Shown one piece after another: positions 1-12,300 of a stretch of DNA of 64,000 nt (position 1 is its first letter; the number at the start of each line of letters is the position of its first letter). The translations under genes were made by a program, and so were the position numbers. Below the pieces are notes generated by a model that saw only the letters and a list, made by a program, of their open reading frames with translations, made no database searches and had not been told where the DNA came from. This DNA is from Lottia gigantea (taxonomy: Eukaryota; Mollusca; Gastropoda; Lottiidae). The stretch is from NCBI RefSeq assembly GCF_000327385.1, contig NW_008706746.1:2595814-2659813 (forward strand). Direction: 5' to 3'.

Positions 1-404
1 ATGAAATTATTTTTAAACTAATATTCTGGCCCTGATTGGATCAATAAAACAACTTACAGTTAGAAATGTATCAGGACAAAGGTACAGAGGGGTTTGATAT
101 TTTTCGATTTCAAACTGCTTTGAAGTTATTAATGGTCAGTGACCTTTGATGCTTGCCCCTCAATCACTGAAAGTTACACTTTCGAATCCCTGACTTTAAG
201 GTAAGCGATAACGTATATTGAAGCAAAGCTTACACGGAAACTTAACAAATTATTCATCCAAATAGTTTTCTTCTTATTTTTGACTATTTTTTGTATAGCA
301 AAACGAAAACTTTATTAGCTTTATTCTAATTTGCATCCAATTCTTCAATACCTCAACCACATTCTAAAGTCTATATAATTTTACTCAATGGTAACGGTTT
401 CTCT
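1..404. other. AT-rich non-genic DNA
   Basis: No convincing gene. A donor-like AAG|GTAAGC lies at about 200, but the sequence before it has only a poor acceptor and a short open frame, so I do not call an exon. Confidence 0.5.
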
Positions 405-928
405 TATCTTATTATATAAGTCTATAAAACACATTGCCGTGTCTAGATACATGTTGATGGAATACAGAACTAGAAATTGGTGACATTTATCGTCGATAAT
501 ATGGAGATAGGGCCAACCTGTCGACGATTTATGCTGATTTGCAATACTTTAAACTAGAAAAGTTGTATTTGTGTAGAGAGTTTAAGACAAGAGCATGGTT
601 TCTGCATCAATGTTATTATAGATATCAGACACAGCGCGGGAAAGTATTGACCGCGCAAAATCACAGTCGTTATTCGACGTCTGCCTCGACATGGTTTAAA
701 GGTGTGGCACTTTCTCTACTGTCGTCTGCTACAGATCGAAGCATATCAACTTTATGGATAACAAAACGTTCCCGGAAACAATCGGATTAGAGTCTACTTG
801 AACGAGAAATCTTCTACTAGTTATCGGCTTGTTTTGTGACAATCAGGAACAATATTATTATTGAGAATAATATATCATCGTGTGGGGGAGATGCAATTTC
901 GATTCAGACTGGATCGAATTGCAAATAA
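405..928 (+). promoter_or_regulatory. candidate promoter and noncoding first exon
   Basis: Two TATA-like motifs (TATATAAG near 413 and TATAAAAC near 423) precede a block that is clearly richer in GC and CpG than its surroundings (about 470-910). The block ends at a donor-like GTGAGT at 929. This is the arrangement expected of a promoter followed by an untranslated first exon. An 83-codon open frame at 539-790 has no recognisable domain and is probably fortuitous. The downstream exon that the donor would join is unknown. The block could equally be a decayed repeat. Confidence 0.2.
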
Positions 929-2239
929 GTGAGTAGGTTTTTAGTTAAGTTACCGATTGACTTTTAGAAGAGTTAGTGTACTCGGTTCGATAACTTATCG
1001 TATTTCACAGCAAGTATATGTAAAGTTTAAATTTATGTTCGCTTTGTACTATTCATAGAACACGGTTAATAAGAATTTCACCTCAGGCTGTGCAAAGGAT
1101 TTTTTTTTATTAATGTTATTGCTCGTATATTGTTTAGTTGAACCAACCTCTTATCATTGATATTTTCACGATTCATACTTTTTATGGAAAGGAACAATTG
1201 GATAATTTGAACTATTGATAACTGCCTTAGAGGAAGTCTTTACTATTACTTAATGGATTTCCGACATAATGAAAATTGCAATTAATAGTACGTACATTAG
1301 AAACAATGTAAATGGCTGTGATAAATTGTTGATTGTTGCATCTTGGATGTTGGTAGTAGTTGAAGAATAAAGGTTCTGACATACGATACAGCAACAACCC
1401 TGTGGGAATTCGATGGTGTAAAAGTTTTCAATTGGAATATTCTACAGAACCCTTAAGTTAACAGCAGTAGCATTTAAAAGAAACCTAGAAATAAATCTGT
1501 AAAATATTCTGGAAATTGTAGAGCATTACAATATCAAATGATATAAACGTAATTGGACAAGTTTGAACAATGTGACCATTAAAATGTTATTGAAATTTAA
1601 ATTGGAGTTTTGATTTTTCTGCTTTTATTTGTATTCTCTTTAAAAGACTTACAAAGACAAAAGATAATCCTCAACTGAAGTGAAAGTCACTGTGTAAACT
1701 CCTATATCCGTGTCAGGAAAAGTGTGCTTGAGATTTAAAAACAAGAGAACTGTTACATAGCAATTGTTTCTCGAAAAAGCCAAAAACCTTTTTTTTTGCT
1801 ACAGATGTACCAAATCTTAAAGTACATCATCTAATGAATATTCGTCTGGATTATTGGTTTGCCTTCACCAACTTTACTTGATCTCAAAACAGTGCAGTAT
1901 AAAGCCATGACCTGTTAATGGTATCATTATTTCTAGAATGTAATATGTGAGAAGAACATATTAAAACTTGTGAAACCCGAGGATTTATTAACAATAAATA
2001 GTAGCATTACATCCAGCTTCATTATAACAGGTTAATAAACTTACGAGATCACAATGAGATTATTATGTATCGAGGTTAGAGCAGCTAAACATATAGCTCC
2101 ATATGGCGTGTAATGTTACGTGAAACACCAAAGGGAAACCAAAGGACATTGTGAAACTCATTTCGGTCTGTGATCGGCTTAAAAATATATTTAGTGAAAC
2201 GGTTCCAATTTAAATGAATATCGACAATACGTTTTAGTT
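929..2239. other. AT-rich non-genic DNA
   Basis: No supported gene. A long T tract followed by CTACAG at about 1790-1805 resembles a splice acceptor, but no donor follows at a sensible distance. Confidence 0.5.
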
Positions 2240-2640
2240 TTGTATCGAGATAAACTGAATATTAAAACCTGATATTCAGTTATATATTAAGTTGTATTGA
2301 ATATCGTGATACACTGTTAAATGACATTGTATTGAAAATCGAAGTTTGTGCATCGTGCTATAAAGTAACATTAAGCTGAATTAACGTTTTTCTATATCGA
2401 ATTGTACTGAATATTGTGATTAAATAAACCTGATATACTGTTATATCGTATATGTATTGTATATTGAGGTTATAGAAAACCAGATATTCTGTTATATCGA
2501 GTTTAGTGAAACGTGATATATCGAGTTGTAATGAATATAGAGGTTTGAGACACGTGAAATACCGTTATACCGAGCTTAGAAACGCGATATATCTAGTTGT
2601 AATAAATCTAGAGGTTTGTGTCATGTGATATAAGATTTTT
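2240..2640. repeat. degenerate tandem repeat
   Basis: Variants of the phrases 'tatatcgag', 'gttgtaatgaatat' and 'aaacgtgatat' recur about every 50-75 bases through this block. The units are strongly diverged and of uneven length, as in an old minisatellite. The 3' half (about 2440-2640) is best preserved. Confidence 0.4.
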
Positions 2641-3831
2641 TAAACCATTGATAGAATTGTGAATTTCATATTAATGCCATGGATGATGCGAATACTGTGA
2701 AAATATGACGAGTGAAACGCGATAAATGCATACTGTAATTCTGTCTGTTTTTCGTCAATGTTTTATTGTTATCGAGAATCAAATTATTATCCAGTCCATC
2801 AAGAACGGTTATCGAATTGTGTTTGATATTTGGCCATTTTCTTCAGAGATGAATTTTTTGAAAGATTAAAACGACTTGTGAGTGGTTTTGTGTTGATTTT
2901 GGAATTCATTGCATACATCGTAAATTATATTTCAATAAAAAATTCTCAATTCTAAATGACAGAATAACATTTTCTTCTCGATATGCAAATCCTAAGTGAT
3001 TCTGGATGTTTTCTGTTCCCATACGTCAAGATTTGCTGACACATAATTCAATTATAAACTAACTTAACAAGATCGCGATAAAAATAATGGAAAGTTACTC
3101 TATTTCCACGCTGTAATACAGGTTTTCCACTGAAATTCAATTTACGAGATTTTCAGTTTCACATTAAAGTTATAAATGCATGTCAATTTAGATTTGGCAG
3201 AGCTCGTGAAACTTTGGAGATAATTATGTGAAAAGTTTGAGTTAAATTGAAGATAAGGTGTAAATTTACAGTGACTGACAAAAAAGAGAGTAATTTAAAT
3301 AGTTTCTAAACGGTCTTGCCTCTTCTATTGTGTAACATTAAAACTGTACAAAGAGAGTTTGGAAACAATAAATAACCTTTCCAAGAACCCAATTATCTGA
3401 AACGTCCACAAGGGATAGTCTTCATAAAAACACTTTAATACAAGTGAATATCTGCAGGCTGGTTTCATAATAAGACGTCAAGAAATGCTTATTATTCTCT
3501 AGTTTCATATGACACGAGAAACTTTAGTGGACTTGACGGCTTACACAAATTATCACCAACAAATTTTTGTCCAACACTGCCAAACCATCTCATTACATAG
3601 TAATTAACTTCAAGAGTAGTTAGGAAGGTACATTATGTTGAAATATTGGCTGGGAAAATGTAAAACTGTAATGAGAAGGAGTTGGTGATTTAACATATCA
3701 AGGTCTGATCATTAAGTGACTGTCTGATGGCAGTCGAGGGTAACCTATCGAGTGGTGGGGGGTTAAGTAGTACCAGGAGGGTCTCTTGACGGGATACCGA
3801 ATGTTGTCAAGAGCAGCCATCAACCTGCATC
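2641..3831. other. AT-rich DNA, GC-richer after 3710
   Basis: No gene before 3700. From about 3710 to 3831 the sequence becomes richer in G and C and leads into the candidate exon at 3832. This part could be its 5' untranslated sequence. Confidence 0.35.
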
Positions 3832-3929
3832 ATGAAACACCCGGATAAAACTCAGGCCATGTTAGTGGAAAATTTAAGGGTTATCTCGGAGTATCGTCGA
3901 AAGTCACTAGCAGTGGAATCCTTATCCAG
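3832..3929 (+). CDS. candidate first coding exon, unknown protein
   Basis: An ATG with A at -3 opens a frame of 32 codons that runs into a consensus donor CAG|GTAAGC, leaving two bases of a split codon (phase 2). The peptide begins MKHPDKTQAMLVENLR and ends in a basic, Ser-rich stretch (KSLAVESLS). It looks like an amphipathic helix rather than translated noise. An in-frame stop lies upstream at 3787-3789, so this would be a first coding exon unless an acceptor lies between. I do not recognise the protein. The segment is GC-richer than its flanks. The alternative is a chance frame next to a chance donor. Confidence 0.3.
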
Positions 3930-3931
3930 GT

Positions 3932-6579
3932 AAGCATAACCAACATCATTTCCAGATAAATGGAACTCCCCTGTGTTCGTCTGTCTGTCAGTCTTTACCA
4001 ACTTACCCCTTTCTGTCATTATCGAAATTAATATGGTCGCTTAATTGAAACCATTACTGAAATTAAGTACTGGCATCCTTGTAAATGTGATACGGTATTT
4101 GCTATTTAATTTAGGTCGGGGTCTTGCTTTTATAAAAAATCGGAACATCCTTAAGACAAAACTGTTCATTGAAAACGAATCACATTAGGTAACAACTTAC
4201 ATACATAACTCTTTTAATTGTAACTAACGTTATCCACTGTAAGAGTTATATTACTATCACTCATAGAACATATCGACCTATTTAACATTTCAACATCGAA
4301 ATGAAATTAATGTAGTTTTACGCCCGGTGTTATAATCAAGACAGCAATTCCATAGGTGATAGATATAAGGACATTTTTAGATTAGACACTTGTGCCAGTT
4401 TCATAGCCTTTCAGTGACCATAAATCAAGAAACATTTAAGAAATAACAAGGCGCTCAAAGACTAGCTTTGGCCTTTTCGAAAACCATTGAGATCACTACC
4501 GACAATGAAGTCCAATACATAGACAGAATTGGATACTATCATGTCCAAAATCAATATTGAACTATTGTTTAATAAGCACCGAAGATCCTTCATAATTCCC
4601 TAAATGATATCGGGATATTTGATATGCCCTGTGCTCAAATTATCAATCCAGCCTTATCTTTATCTCGTGTAATTTCATCTTTATAGGCTTTTATAGTGTA
4701 TTAATTCTGCATTAAGCCCTATTCCAATATAGATACAAACTACCGACTTACATTCTCGAAAACTTAAAGAAAATTTAAATATCATTAGCAGCTTATGTGA
4801 TAGCAATCTTATTTAAGGTAAAGTGTTTCATTCTAAGAACCAATTGGAATGATGTAATAAGAAGCCATAAACTATACCCAGAAAACCTCTGTACAAACCC
4901 CTAAATATTTTGTCTCAACCAATACATTGTCCCCGAGAGAGTATTCAGTACATGAAGAATGTAAGTATAAAAAGTTTGCCCACGATTATAAAATCTACGG
5001 ATAAAAAATAATTGGTTACTGCTGGATTGTTGAGTTTGATTTGAAGGAAGTTACAGAGACGTCTCAACCACCAAGGATTAATATTTATCTTCAATTTCTT
5101 CATAAAAAATGACTGAGATATATTTTAAGATTAGTCTTTTGATCTCTATTAATCCTTCGGGTTTTTTTTACCACAATTCTAGCTGGAATTCATCAAACCA
5201 TCTGTACTGCTAATCAAAACAAAAGTAATTTACATAACATGTGTAGGCTGTGGCTTCAAATAGAAATTACATTTCGTGAGTTGTATTACACAAATTTAAT
5301 TACCCGATGGTTAATACAACCTTATATATTATTCGACATTTCAAATCAACTCAAGGTATATGAAGTTGCCAATAATAATAGTTCTTATAATTGCTCCCAT
5401 TGTCCCCAATGTAATTTATATGCATATTAGAAAGTAAGTTTTCACCAAGCAATTAGATAAATATTTCTTTTCAGTTTTATTCTGACACCCAATTAAAGTA
5501 TACTTACAACTTCTAAAAGATCAAGTTATTATACCACAGCTTCAATACCGTGGAGATATTCGATTATCATATACCAGTTTTTATATACGGAATTTACGGA
5601 ATATATCTCAATTGATTCTGGATAATATATTTTTAGGAAATGTTGACAATTTATGGACATTGTTTACAGAAGTACAACATTTCTTCCTTTTGATATATAA
5701 TAATTCGGTCCTTTTCGTGAACTTGGGACCAAGAATTTAGTATTCAAAGGTGGTTAACTTGTAATTGTGCTTTTCAGAAGAACTTCTTTGTAAGGTTATA
5801 TTAATTTTCTCTTGACATTTACGATTTGAACAATATCCAAGTGAAAACAAATATGTAAAAATAATGGCACTGTGGTGCGTAAGATCTTATTTGTCTAAAT
5901 ATTTTTTCATATGAGAGAAGTGTTGTCATTTGAAGTCTCAAAAACGGAAGAAGATTGCTGTATTTAACACAATTCCGATTTGATTAACACAAAATAAAAC
6001 TACCTTTTGGATTAATAGCACACCATGTTTAGTGTATGAATAGATAGAGAGAAGATATTGATGTTGACGGGTTTGGGAAATTAAGCATAAAGGTTTGTAA
6101 TCAGGACTTCTTTAGTAGTCAACTACTTTACCATCTAAGTGACAGGAAATTGGACTGAACGCTTCTTTGACTTTCTATCTTCAAATATCGACATAGTACA
6201 ATCACTCTGTAATTAGCTTCTATTGTGCACACTACTGAAACATATTCGATGTCAATTGTTTTTTATTGGATAAAAAGGTTGTCTTGGTCACATTTCGGAT
6301 GACAGCCTTTCAGTCGATCTACGTTTAGCGATTATTGGAAGCTATTTAAAAGAATCCATCACACTCTACCTACTATTTCGAATACGTCAACCCAAATCAA
6401 TGCCGAATTCATGACTATTTGCATATACAGGGTTCTTAAGTGTTCCGAGTTCTATCGAGTTAAATTTCTGTGGACATCTTGTATGTATGACATTAGTATC
6501 GATGAACCTTCATTACATCTATTCATATAGTGCGTGATTTTTAACATTGGTTAATTCGCTGTAATGTATCCATGAAAAT
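3932..6579. other. AT-rich non-genic DNA
   Basis: No supported gene. Donor-like GTAAGT sites near 4963 and 5433 and an acceptor-like TTCTTTTCAG near 5465 do not pair into a convincing exon. Confidence 0.5.
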
Positions 6580-6625
6580 CATGGTATATTAGGAAAACCA
6601 TGGTATATTAGGAAAATCCTAATAT
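6580..6625. repeat. 19-bp tandem duplication with small palindrome
   Basis: The 19-bp unit beginning CATGGTATATTAGG occurs twice in tandem (6580-6598, 6599-6617). The second copy runs into an inverted match (TATATTAGGA / TCCTAATATA) separated by only a few bases, which gives a short hairpin. Confidence 0.7.
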
Positions 6626-7205
6626 AAGAAATAACTGGCAGAGTCAATTACACGGGAAAATATTCCTGCAATCGAAAAAACTTTCTTGACCATGAGGAAG
6701 TGACGCAAATATAAGATAAATGTCTATTATGGTTAAGCAGAGTTGACGATGATTTATCCTTCAAGATAAATTCCAGATAACATGCTTGTCTGTTGTTTGA
6801 CAAGTTGGAAAAACGTCTTGTCACTTTCCATAAGATAAAGCTCTCCAGCTTAGTCAAAAGGAAATTGATGGTTGAAAAGTGATCGTTCCGATTAATAGCC
6901 CAGTCGTTTGAAATGTTTTCCTGATCTAATTTTCTAATATAGCTATAATGAGAATATCGTCTTTATCATACGTTTACATTTTAGAGTAAGAGAAATGGTT
7001 CAGAAAACGACACCCGACACAGAAGGCGTACATTTCTCTGTCTGAGGCTAATGAAAGTTTTCTTAAGAACGGCCGAGTTGTGGCCGTTTACGATAGATCT
7101 TTCAATAAACTGCTAAAGAGCAATACATACGAAATCATCGTGCCCAACGAGATTGCCGATTGTGACAGTATAACAGTTAACCACCATTGATCTCAAGTGT
7201 AGTAA

Positions 7206-7318
7206 AGGTGCATTTATACAGAGCGCGAACGCGAACGCGAACGCGGTTTTTCGTCATGGAATGGTTTCATCATTTTATAGAGGGACCGTTCAAATAGAAT
7301 GCGAACGCGAACGCGAAC
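7206..7318 (+). repeat. left inverted arm of the Harbinger-type element
   Basis: Holds two blocks of tandem GCGAAC (7223-7245 and 7301-7318) separated by about 55 bp. Its counterpart is the right arm. Subterminal repeats like these are usual sites for transposase or Myb-like protein binding in this superfamily; binding here is inference. Confidence 0.75.
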
Positions 7319-7491
7319 AAATATTTGTTCGCGCGGTCGACCGCCGAGATTGCCCCAAGAGCGAATTTTTCAGAAAGTCGCGGCGGATTTCTTGCTATCA
7401 ACCAATCAGCTTGTACCACCTCCCTTGCATCATTTCCTAAAATAGAAACTTGTGCACATGGCTTTTCCAATTTGCTTGTAGGGTACAAACA

Positions 7492-7632
7492 ATGGATAAA
7501 ACGGAAGTTTTGATTTTAGAAGTTGAAAAGAATCCAGTTTTGTTTGACAAAGCTGAAAAAACTTACAAAGAGACAGTAAAAAAGAAAGATATTTGGAAGT
7601 GAATCGGAGAGAGGGTTGGACTGACAGATTAA
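7492..7632 (+). pseudogene. broken MADF/Myb-like protein of Harbinger transposon
   Basis: The frame starts ATG at 7492 and reads MDKTEVLILEVEKNPVLFDK, followed by a segment with YKETVKKKDIW, an in-frame TGA at 7600-7602, then IGERVGLTD and a stop at 7630. The pattern L-I-x-V-E-x-x-P-x-L-[FY]-D, then Y-K, then W-x-x-I-x-x-x-V-G matches the start of MADF / Myb-SANT-like domains. Harbinger transposons encode such a protein as a second gene that works with the transposase in DNA binding and nuclear import. Only about the first half of a typical 80-90 residue domain remains, and the rest of the gene is missing. It lies inside the inverted arms, as expected. The similarity is judged by eye. Confidence 0.7.
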
Positions 7633-7792
7633 AAAAAATTCAATTTATTTTGCCTGTTTCATCAATGGTATGGAACTTATAAAGAAAATAACATTGGACG
7701 AATTCATTAATTAATTACTTTTTAATTGACTGTTGTCACACTTTGTTTAACAACAAAAAAGGCGATCCGCATTGAAAGCCGTGGACGGTTTT

Positions 7793-7889
7793 CCGCGTTC
7801 GTGTTCGCGCTCTATTTGAATGACTGAACTGATGAAAAGTCGCGTTCGCGCCGGTCGCGTTCGCGTTCGCGCTCTGTATAAACCCACCT
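7793..7889 (-). repeat. right inverted arm of the Harbinger-type element
   Basis: Inverted partner of the left arm. Read on the minus strand it has the same order: tip, GCGAAC block, spacer containing 'tttcatca', 'caaatag', second GCGAAC block. It is somewhat diverged from the left arm, which suggests moderate age. Confidence 0.75.
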
Positions 7890-7892
7890 TAA

Positions 7893-8412
7893 TGGTGTGT
7901 TGTTTGTACAAAATATCTTAAAAATATATAGGTGTTAAAATATTTTCTCAGTATATTCTGTGAAAGATTTATAATGCATTTAAATATGATTAAAACAGTT
8001 CACGTACAATCGAATGACATGCAAGTAAATTTACCACATCACAAATAGTCCCAAACATTATTTACCACAGTCACGTCTACTGAAGACGAATTTCATGCAT
8101 CAGGTTTTGATTTTATTCCTACAGTGGCATGGATAACTGTAGGACAAGGAGTGCACAGAAATGCTTGTTTACTTTGACTATATGTTCCATTGACAAGCGT
8201 TGGCGATGGCCCTCGTAATACGCCCATGATTGTAATGGCAGCCAAGTCGGTCGGGAGCTTGACAAGAGCTATCAGTAAATGAAACATTCCGAGAGTATCA
8301 TTTTCATACTATAAGATGTTTATTACACTATATTAAACACTACAATATCCTACCGAAACTACACTTCCTCTAAGAGAAATTCACAGTATCCTGGCAAGCT
8401 CGCCAAAAATTC
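7893..8412. other. inter-element spacer with an unclassified minus-strand frame
   Basis: Between the transposon and the LTR. On the minus strand, 8093-8287 holds a 64-codon frame with fairly even composition and an acceptor-like ATCTTATAG just upstream. The peptide contains FLCTPCPTVIHATVG and no domain I recognise. It may be a decayed repeat frame; I do not call a gene. Confidence 0.3.
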
Positions 8413-9344
8413 TGTAGCAGGAGGTAATCTAGGGGCAGTTATTTTAGACCAAAAACCCCCAACCCAAATATCAATCCTGTCGTGTCTCAATACACCAGGA
8501 GTTCCAGGTTCTTTCGGGATACTATGATCTCAATGGAAAGTAATAAATAATTAAACAAAAACACATTTATTAACTCAAGACAAGACATCACCGAACGAAT
8601 TTCAAACAATACATTAACACAAACATTTAAAACCCTCGATTTTAGATCAGTCTATCTGAACGAGCGGAACGTTATGTTCCCGATTCAGATTTGACTGGAA
8701 ACCAAACCGAGCCAAGGCAACCACAACCCCAAATCGAACAGCCAGATCGTCACTAAGGTAAGAACCAATTCTATGAGCGGAGTGTTAGAACTCCCACAGG
8801 ACGAACCTGCTTACCCCTAGTCGTTTACCGACCGACTGCCTGTAATAAGGTAGGTAGATAGATGACAAGTTAACGTTCGCTTCAAGCGGATGCTGATATC
8901 GCAAACTAGGTAGTTGTTGGTAGTCGTTGTAGTTGGTAGTTGGATTGAATCAAATTGGATGATTCTGTGTTGTTGGTTTGGTTGTTGATTCTTCGTTAGA
9001 TCTGGTCGGGTCGAATGACATGGTGGTGAAACTCGGCCCTGGATGGTGTGGCGTGAGTTACTCGATCTCCATCATTCTTCCAAACTCGTTCTGATCATGG
9101 TATTTCTTGTTGATTGGTAGTCGTTGGCTTGGCTTGGTTTGGTTTGGTTTGGTTAGATTGTTATAAGGTACAATCGAGCTTTTTATAGTGTTTGCTCATG
9201 AAAATCCCGTGCAATGCTAAAGTCAACTCTCATTGGTCGAATCCACACTCGATTGATGAAATGCCATAATGTACAAAATAATTCGGAAACTCCAACTTCC
9301 GGTTCGTATCAAATTACGGTACATTAAATATGCCACCTGCTACA
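8413..9344 (-). mobile_element. probable solo LTR of an LTR retrotransposon (fossil)
   Basis: The block has TG...CA ends that are inverted copies of each other (TGTAGCAGG at 8413, CCTGCTACA at 9336-9344). Read on the minus strand it has a TATAAAA box about 160 bp in (9181-9187) and an AATAAA polyadenylation signal near the far end (8566-8571), giving U3, a long R, and U5. A GGTTT/TTGGC-type pentamer run lies near 9127-9155. I see no second LTR or internal genes within reach, so it would be a solo LTR. No clean target duplication is visible, so it is probably old. Family is unresolved; Ty3/gypsy is a guess from the TGTAGCAGG tip. Confidence 0.5.
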
Positions 9345-12300
9345 CCTCTTTAACTTCATATCTTTAACTCTCTATCTGAATTCATAATCAGTCTTTGAGC
9401 ATTAATCAGTATTTAGTTTATTTTTAGTTAACTCTTAATCCGTTGATCTTGTTCACTTGTTTACCTCTGTGTTTTCCATATTCCATCTTCATTGGATTAG
9501 CGACACTCGGAAGAGACATTTCTCTTTTTTTTTTACTTCCCTCCCATCCCTTTACCCTGATAATTCATGACACTATAGACTCGATTCTAATGCAAGTTAT
9601 TTATTTATTCATTATATTATTTATTATTAATTGTTTGTTTTTGAGTTTAGAAACAATTTATCTTGTACACTCTTAATTAGTCTACTCTTTTCATCAATTT
9701 TAAATGATCGAATTAGTTATTTCTCCTGAAATATTCTTCATAATTTTATTCACTGCCTTTTTTGTTTGTTCAAATTACCTCCCTAGAGCTTTATGTTTTT
9801 CGTTAGACATGTTCTTAAATACTTAAGGTCGAGTTACGTTCAGAGTGACCTCGTCGATCAGGTCGCAGCACCCTGAAACAATAATGTTTACGGAATATAC
9901 CTCCTGCAATATACTTTGAATGACATTAACCTCTTGTATGCATCGAAAAAGTAGGACACTTTTGTGTTGAAACACAGAACTATAAACATTTTTTCAATTT
10001 GTGAAGGAAAAAAAGGGGAAATTTAACGGGTCTTTTTTCTTATTTTGGAAATTAAGAACCCTTAAGCCGATTTCCAGATTGGGACAGAAAAGGAGGACGG
10101 ATAACTTTCGTTTATTCCAATTGAACTATTCTCCGTATTACCTTTACACGATACCGATGTTCGGATCAAGTACGAGATCATCTGGTATTATATACAGTAT
10201 AATTATTATATTGATAGCATACAAATCAAAATGTTTCTATAGCAACTTTCAGATTATATGTTATTATGTTGATATTAATATCATTATTAAAATTAGAATC
10301 TCCAATTATATTTCAAATGTCTATTGTTACTTTTGATAATATTAATTATATTTTTTTGCTGATGTTCAAGACATCGATTTTGAAGCTAGTGTGTAATCAC
10401 CCACAAGGAGTCTGTTACGTCTGCTGGTCTGCGCGTTTGTTTCCATTCAGCTTTCAACACAGGTTACATTTTGTTATAATTAATTTTATTGTTGATTTGT
10501 GGGTTTACACCAAAACAACAATGCTGACAATCTTTTGTGGTGGAAGATATTTTTCGAAGCCCACGTTCTGTAAAAAGAAAATGAACAGACCAACATAATT
10601 TATTGTCTAACTATCTAGTGACAAGCCAGTTTTGTTTTATAACAAACATGAAACAAAATTCATTCCACTGTTTGTATTCCTGCTCCAATATTTGAATAAA
10701 ACGATATGCTGAGATGAAAGAAGTGATAAGTCTTTGAACTAGCTGTCATAATTCATTAAATATCTTTATTCAATCACATTTATTATATTCTTAAACCTTG
10801 TTTTTATACCATCTTGAAACTCGTCGTGAAACTTAAAACGTATCTATAACTAAATCTGTAACATTTTCTAGTAAAATCAACTGCAACTACACACCATCAT
10901 ATCATACATACAACAAATTGGCTCAATATATTTGAAGGAATTACAACCCATAGCGATCTGATATGTATTTCAGCTTTTCGTAAACTGGCGAAGGATGTCG
11001 ATTGCCAAAAAATATACCACTTATTCAATCTTATTCTTCAATGTTCACCAGCCAATGTGTCTTCAAACAATTTGCAGAATAGAAGTTCAATAACTCACAT
11101 AAGACTTACTGCATCAAATTGAAACCGTATATTCAAGTCTGGCTCCAATTACCTTAATCGTCATATCCATTTGTAGTTATTGAAAAAATAAACAAATCAT
11201 GTTTGATTATTTTACCCAATATTTTCCACAACATAAATCTAGTACTTACACAACCAGTGTGTTTTCGAAAATTACAGACAAGACATTCAATATATTGATG
11301 ATGCTTGCAAGGTGGACGCGAGATAGAACATCTGATCTGCAACCCGTTGATGAATCTGAATTAAAAAAACAAGACTCATATGAAAGCATATGACAAACTA
11401 GAAATATGCCGTTATATTCAATGGGACGTTACCTTTTGATGAATATAATCTGGATAGGCCATGGATGTTATAATGTCCATCTCAAACAAAGATCTTCAGA
11501 CCTTCGTGCCCTTTGATGATTATTCAAGTTTCTGCTAAAACTGTTAATGAAAAGAACAATAGTTTTGCTACTGAAATTTCAAAGCTCGTCGGCGAAAGCC
11601 AAAACTTATCCTCAAACCTTCCAACTAAATGTATACGTGGGTTTCGACAAATTGAAATCAAGTCAGTCAGACACGATAACTGTCGGATTTTTAATAGACT
11701 ATTTCCCCCTCTTTGGAATTAAATTGTCACTGACATGGCAATTGGATTGGCTTAATTTACTCGATTTCACATTTTTGGTATGACTACAAAAATATCGAAC
11801 ACTTGACTTAACGCTCTCAGACACATTTAAATTGTATCATTCATGAACACTGGTTGTCTTAAAAAAAACTGTCGGAGGCTGGCTTACCATTTGTACTGAT
11901 GAGGATTTTAAATCTAAGCCCTGTGGCTACATCATAAGATGAACTTATTTCTAATACACTTAGAAAGTTTTAAAGATACGCGGTGGAAAGGTAAAGAAAC
12001 ATCAACCTAGAACCACTCTCAAGAACATTTACACATAAATGATCAATACATGAAAATAACATACACGCTATTGCTCAATCACGATGGGTCTTACACAGTT
12101 TATGAAGATGGAAATGCCCCATTGAGAAATTGCACTGCACCCATTGGAAAATGATGGTGTTACACCTACACAAAATTTTGCATGTTGTAAAATTATGACT
12201 GAGAGTGAAAGCATTTAAAAAAAGAATGAGGTGCTTCAGATATCTATGGAAGTAAAATAATGAATATGATATTATGAAAGCTGAAATGAAAGAGTCATCA

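Larger units (their letters stand above)
7206..7889. mobile_element. Harbinger-type DNA transposon, non-autonomous
   Basis: A 684-bp element with inverted ends. The left end begins AGGTGCATTTATACAGAGCG and the right end read in reverse begins AGGTGGGTTTATACAGAGCG. It is flanked by TAA on both sides (7203-7205, 7890-7892), the 3-bp TWA target preference of PIF/Harbinger elements. Behind each tip lie GCGAAC repeats, then a spacer, then a second GCGAAC block next to 'caaatag', so each inverted arm is about 100-110 bp long. There is no room for a transposase gene. The only coding remnant is a MADF-like frame at 7492. Mobilisation would need a transposase encoded elsewhere. Confidence 0.85.

Noticed and set aside
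7325-7513. 62-codon frame on + and 72-codon frame on - within the transposon
   Set aside because: Both read through the GCGAAC arm repeats and neither resembles a transposase.
10001-10598. Two overlapping frames of 111 and 110 codons
   Set aside because: Rich in Ile, Phe, Tyr and Asn, as expected from AT-rich noise; they overlap in different frames.
11154-11393. Opposing frames, one with Cys/His-rich text (CKHHQYIECLVC)
   Set aside because: No consistent zinc-finger or integrase spacing and no neighbouring element parts.
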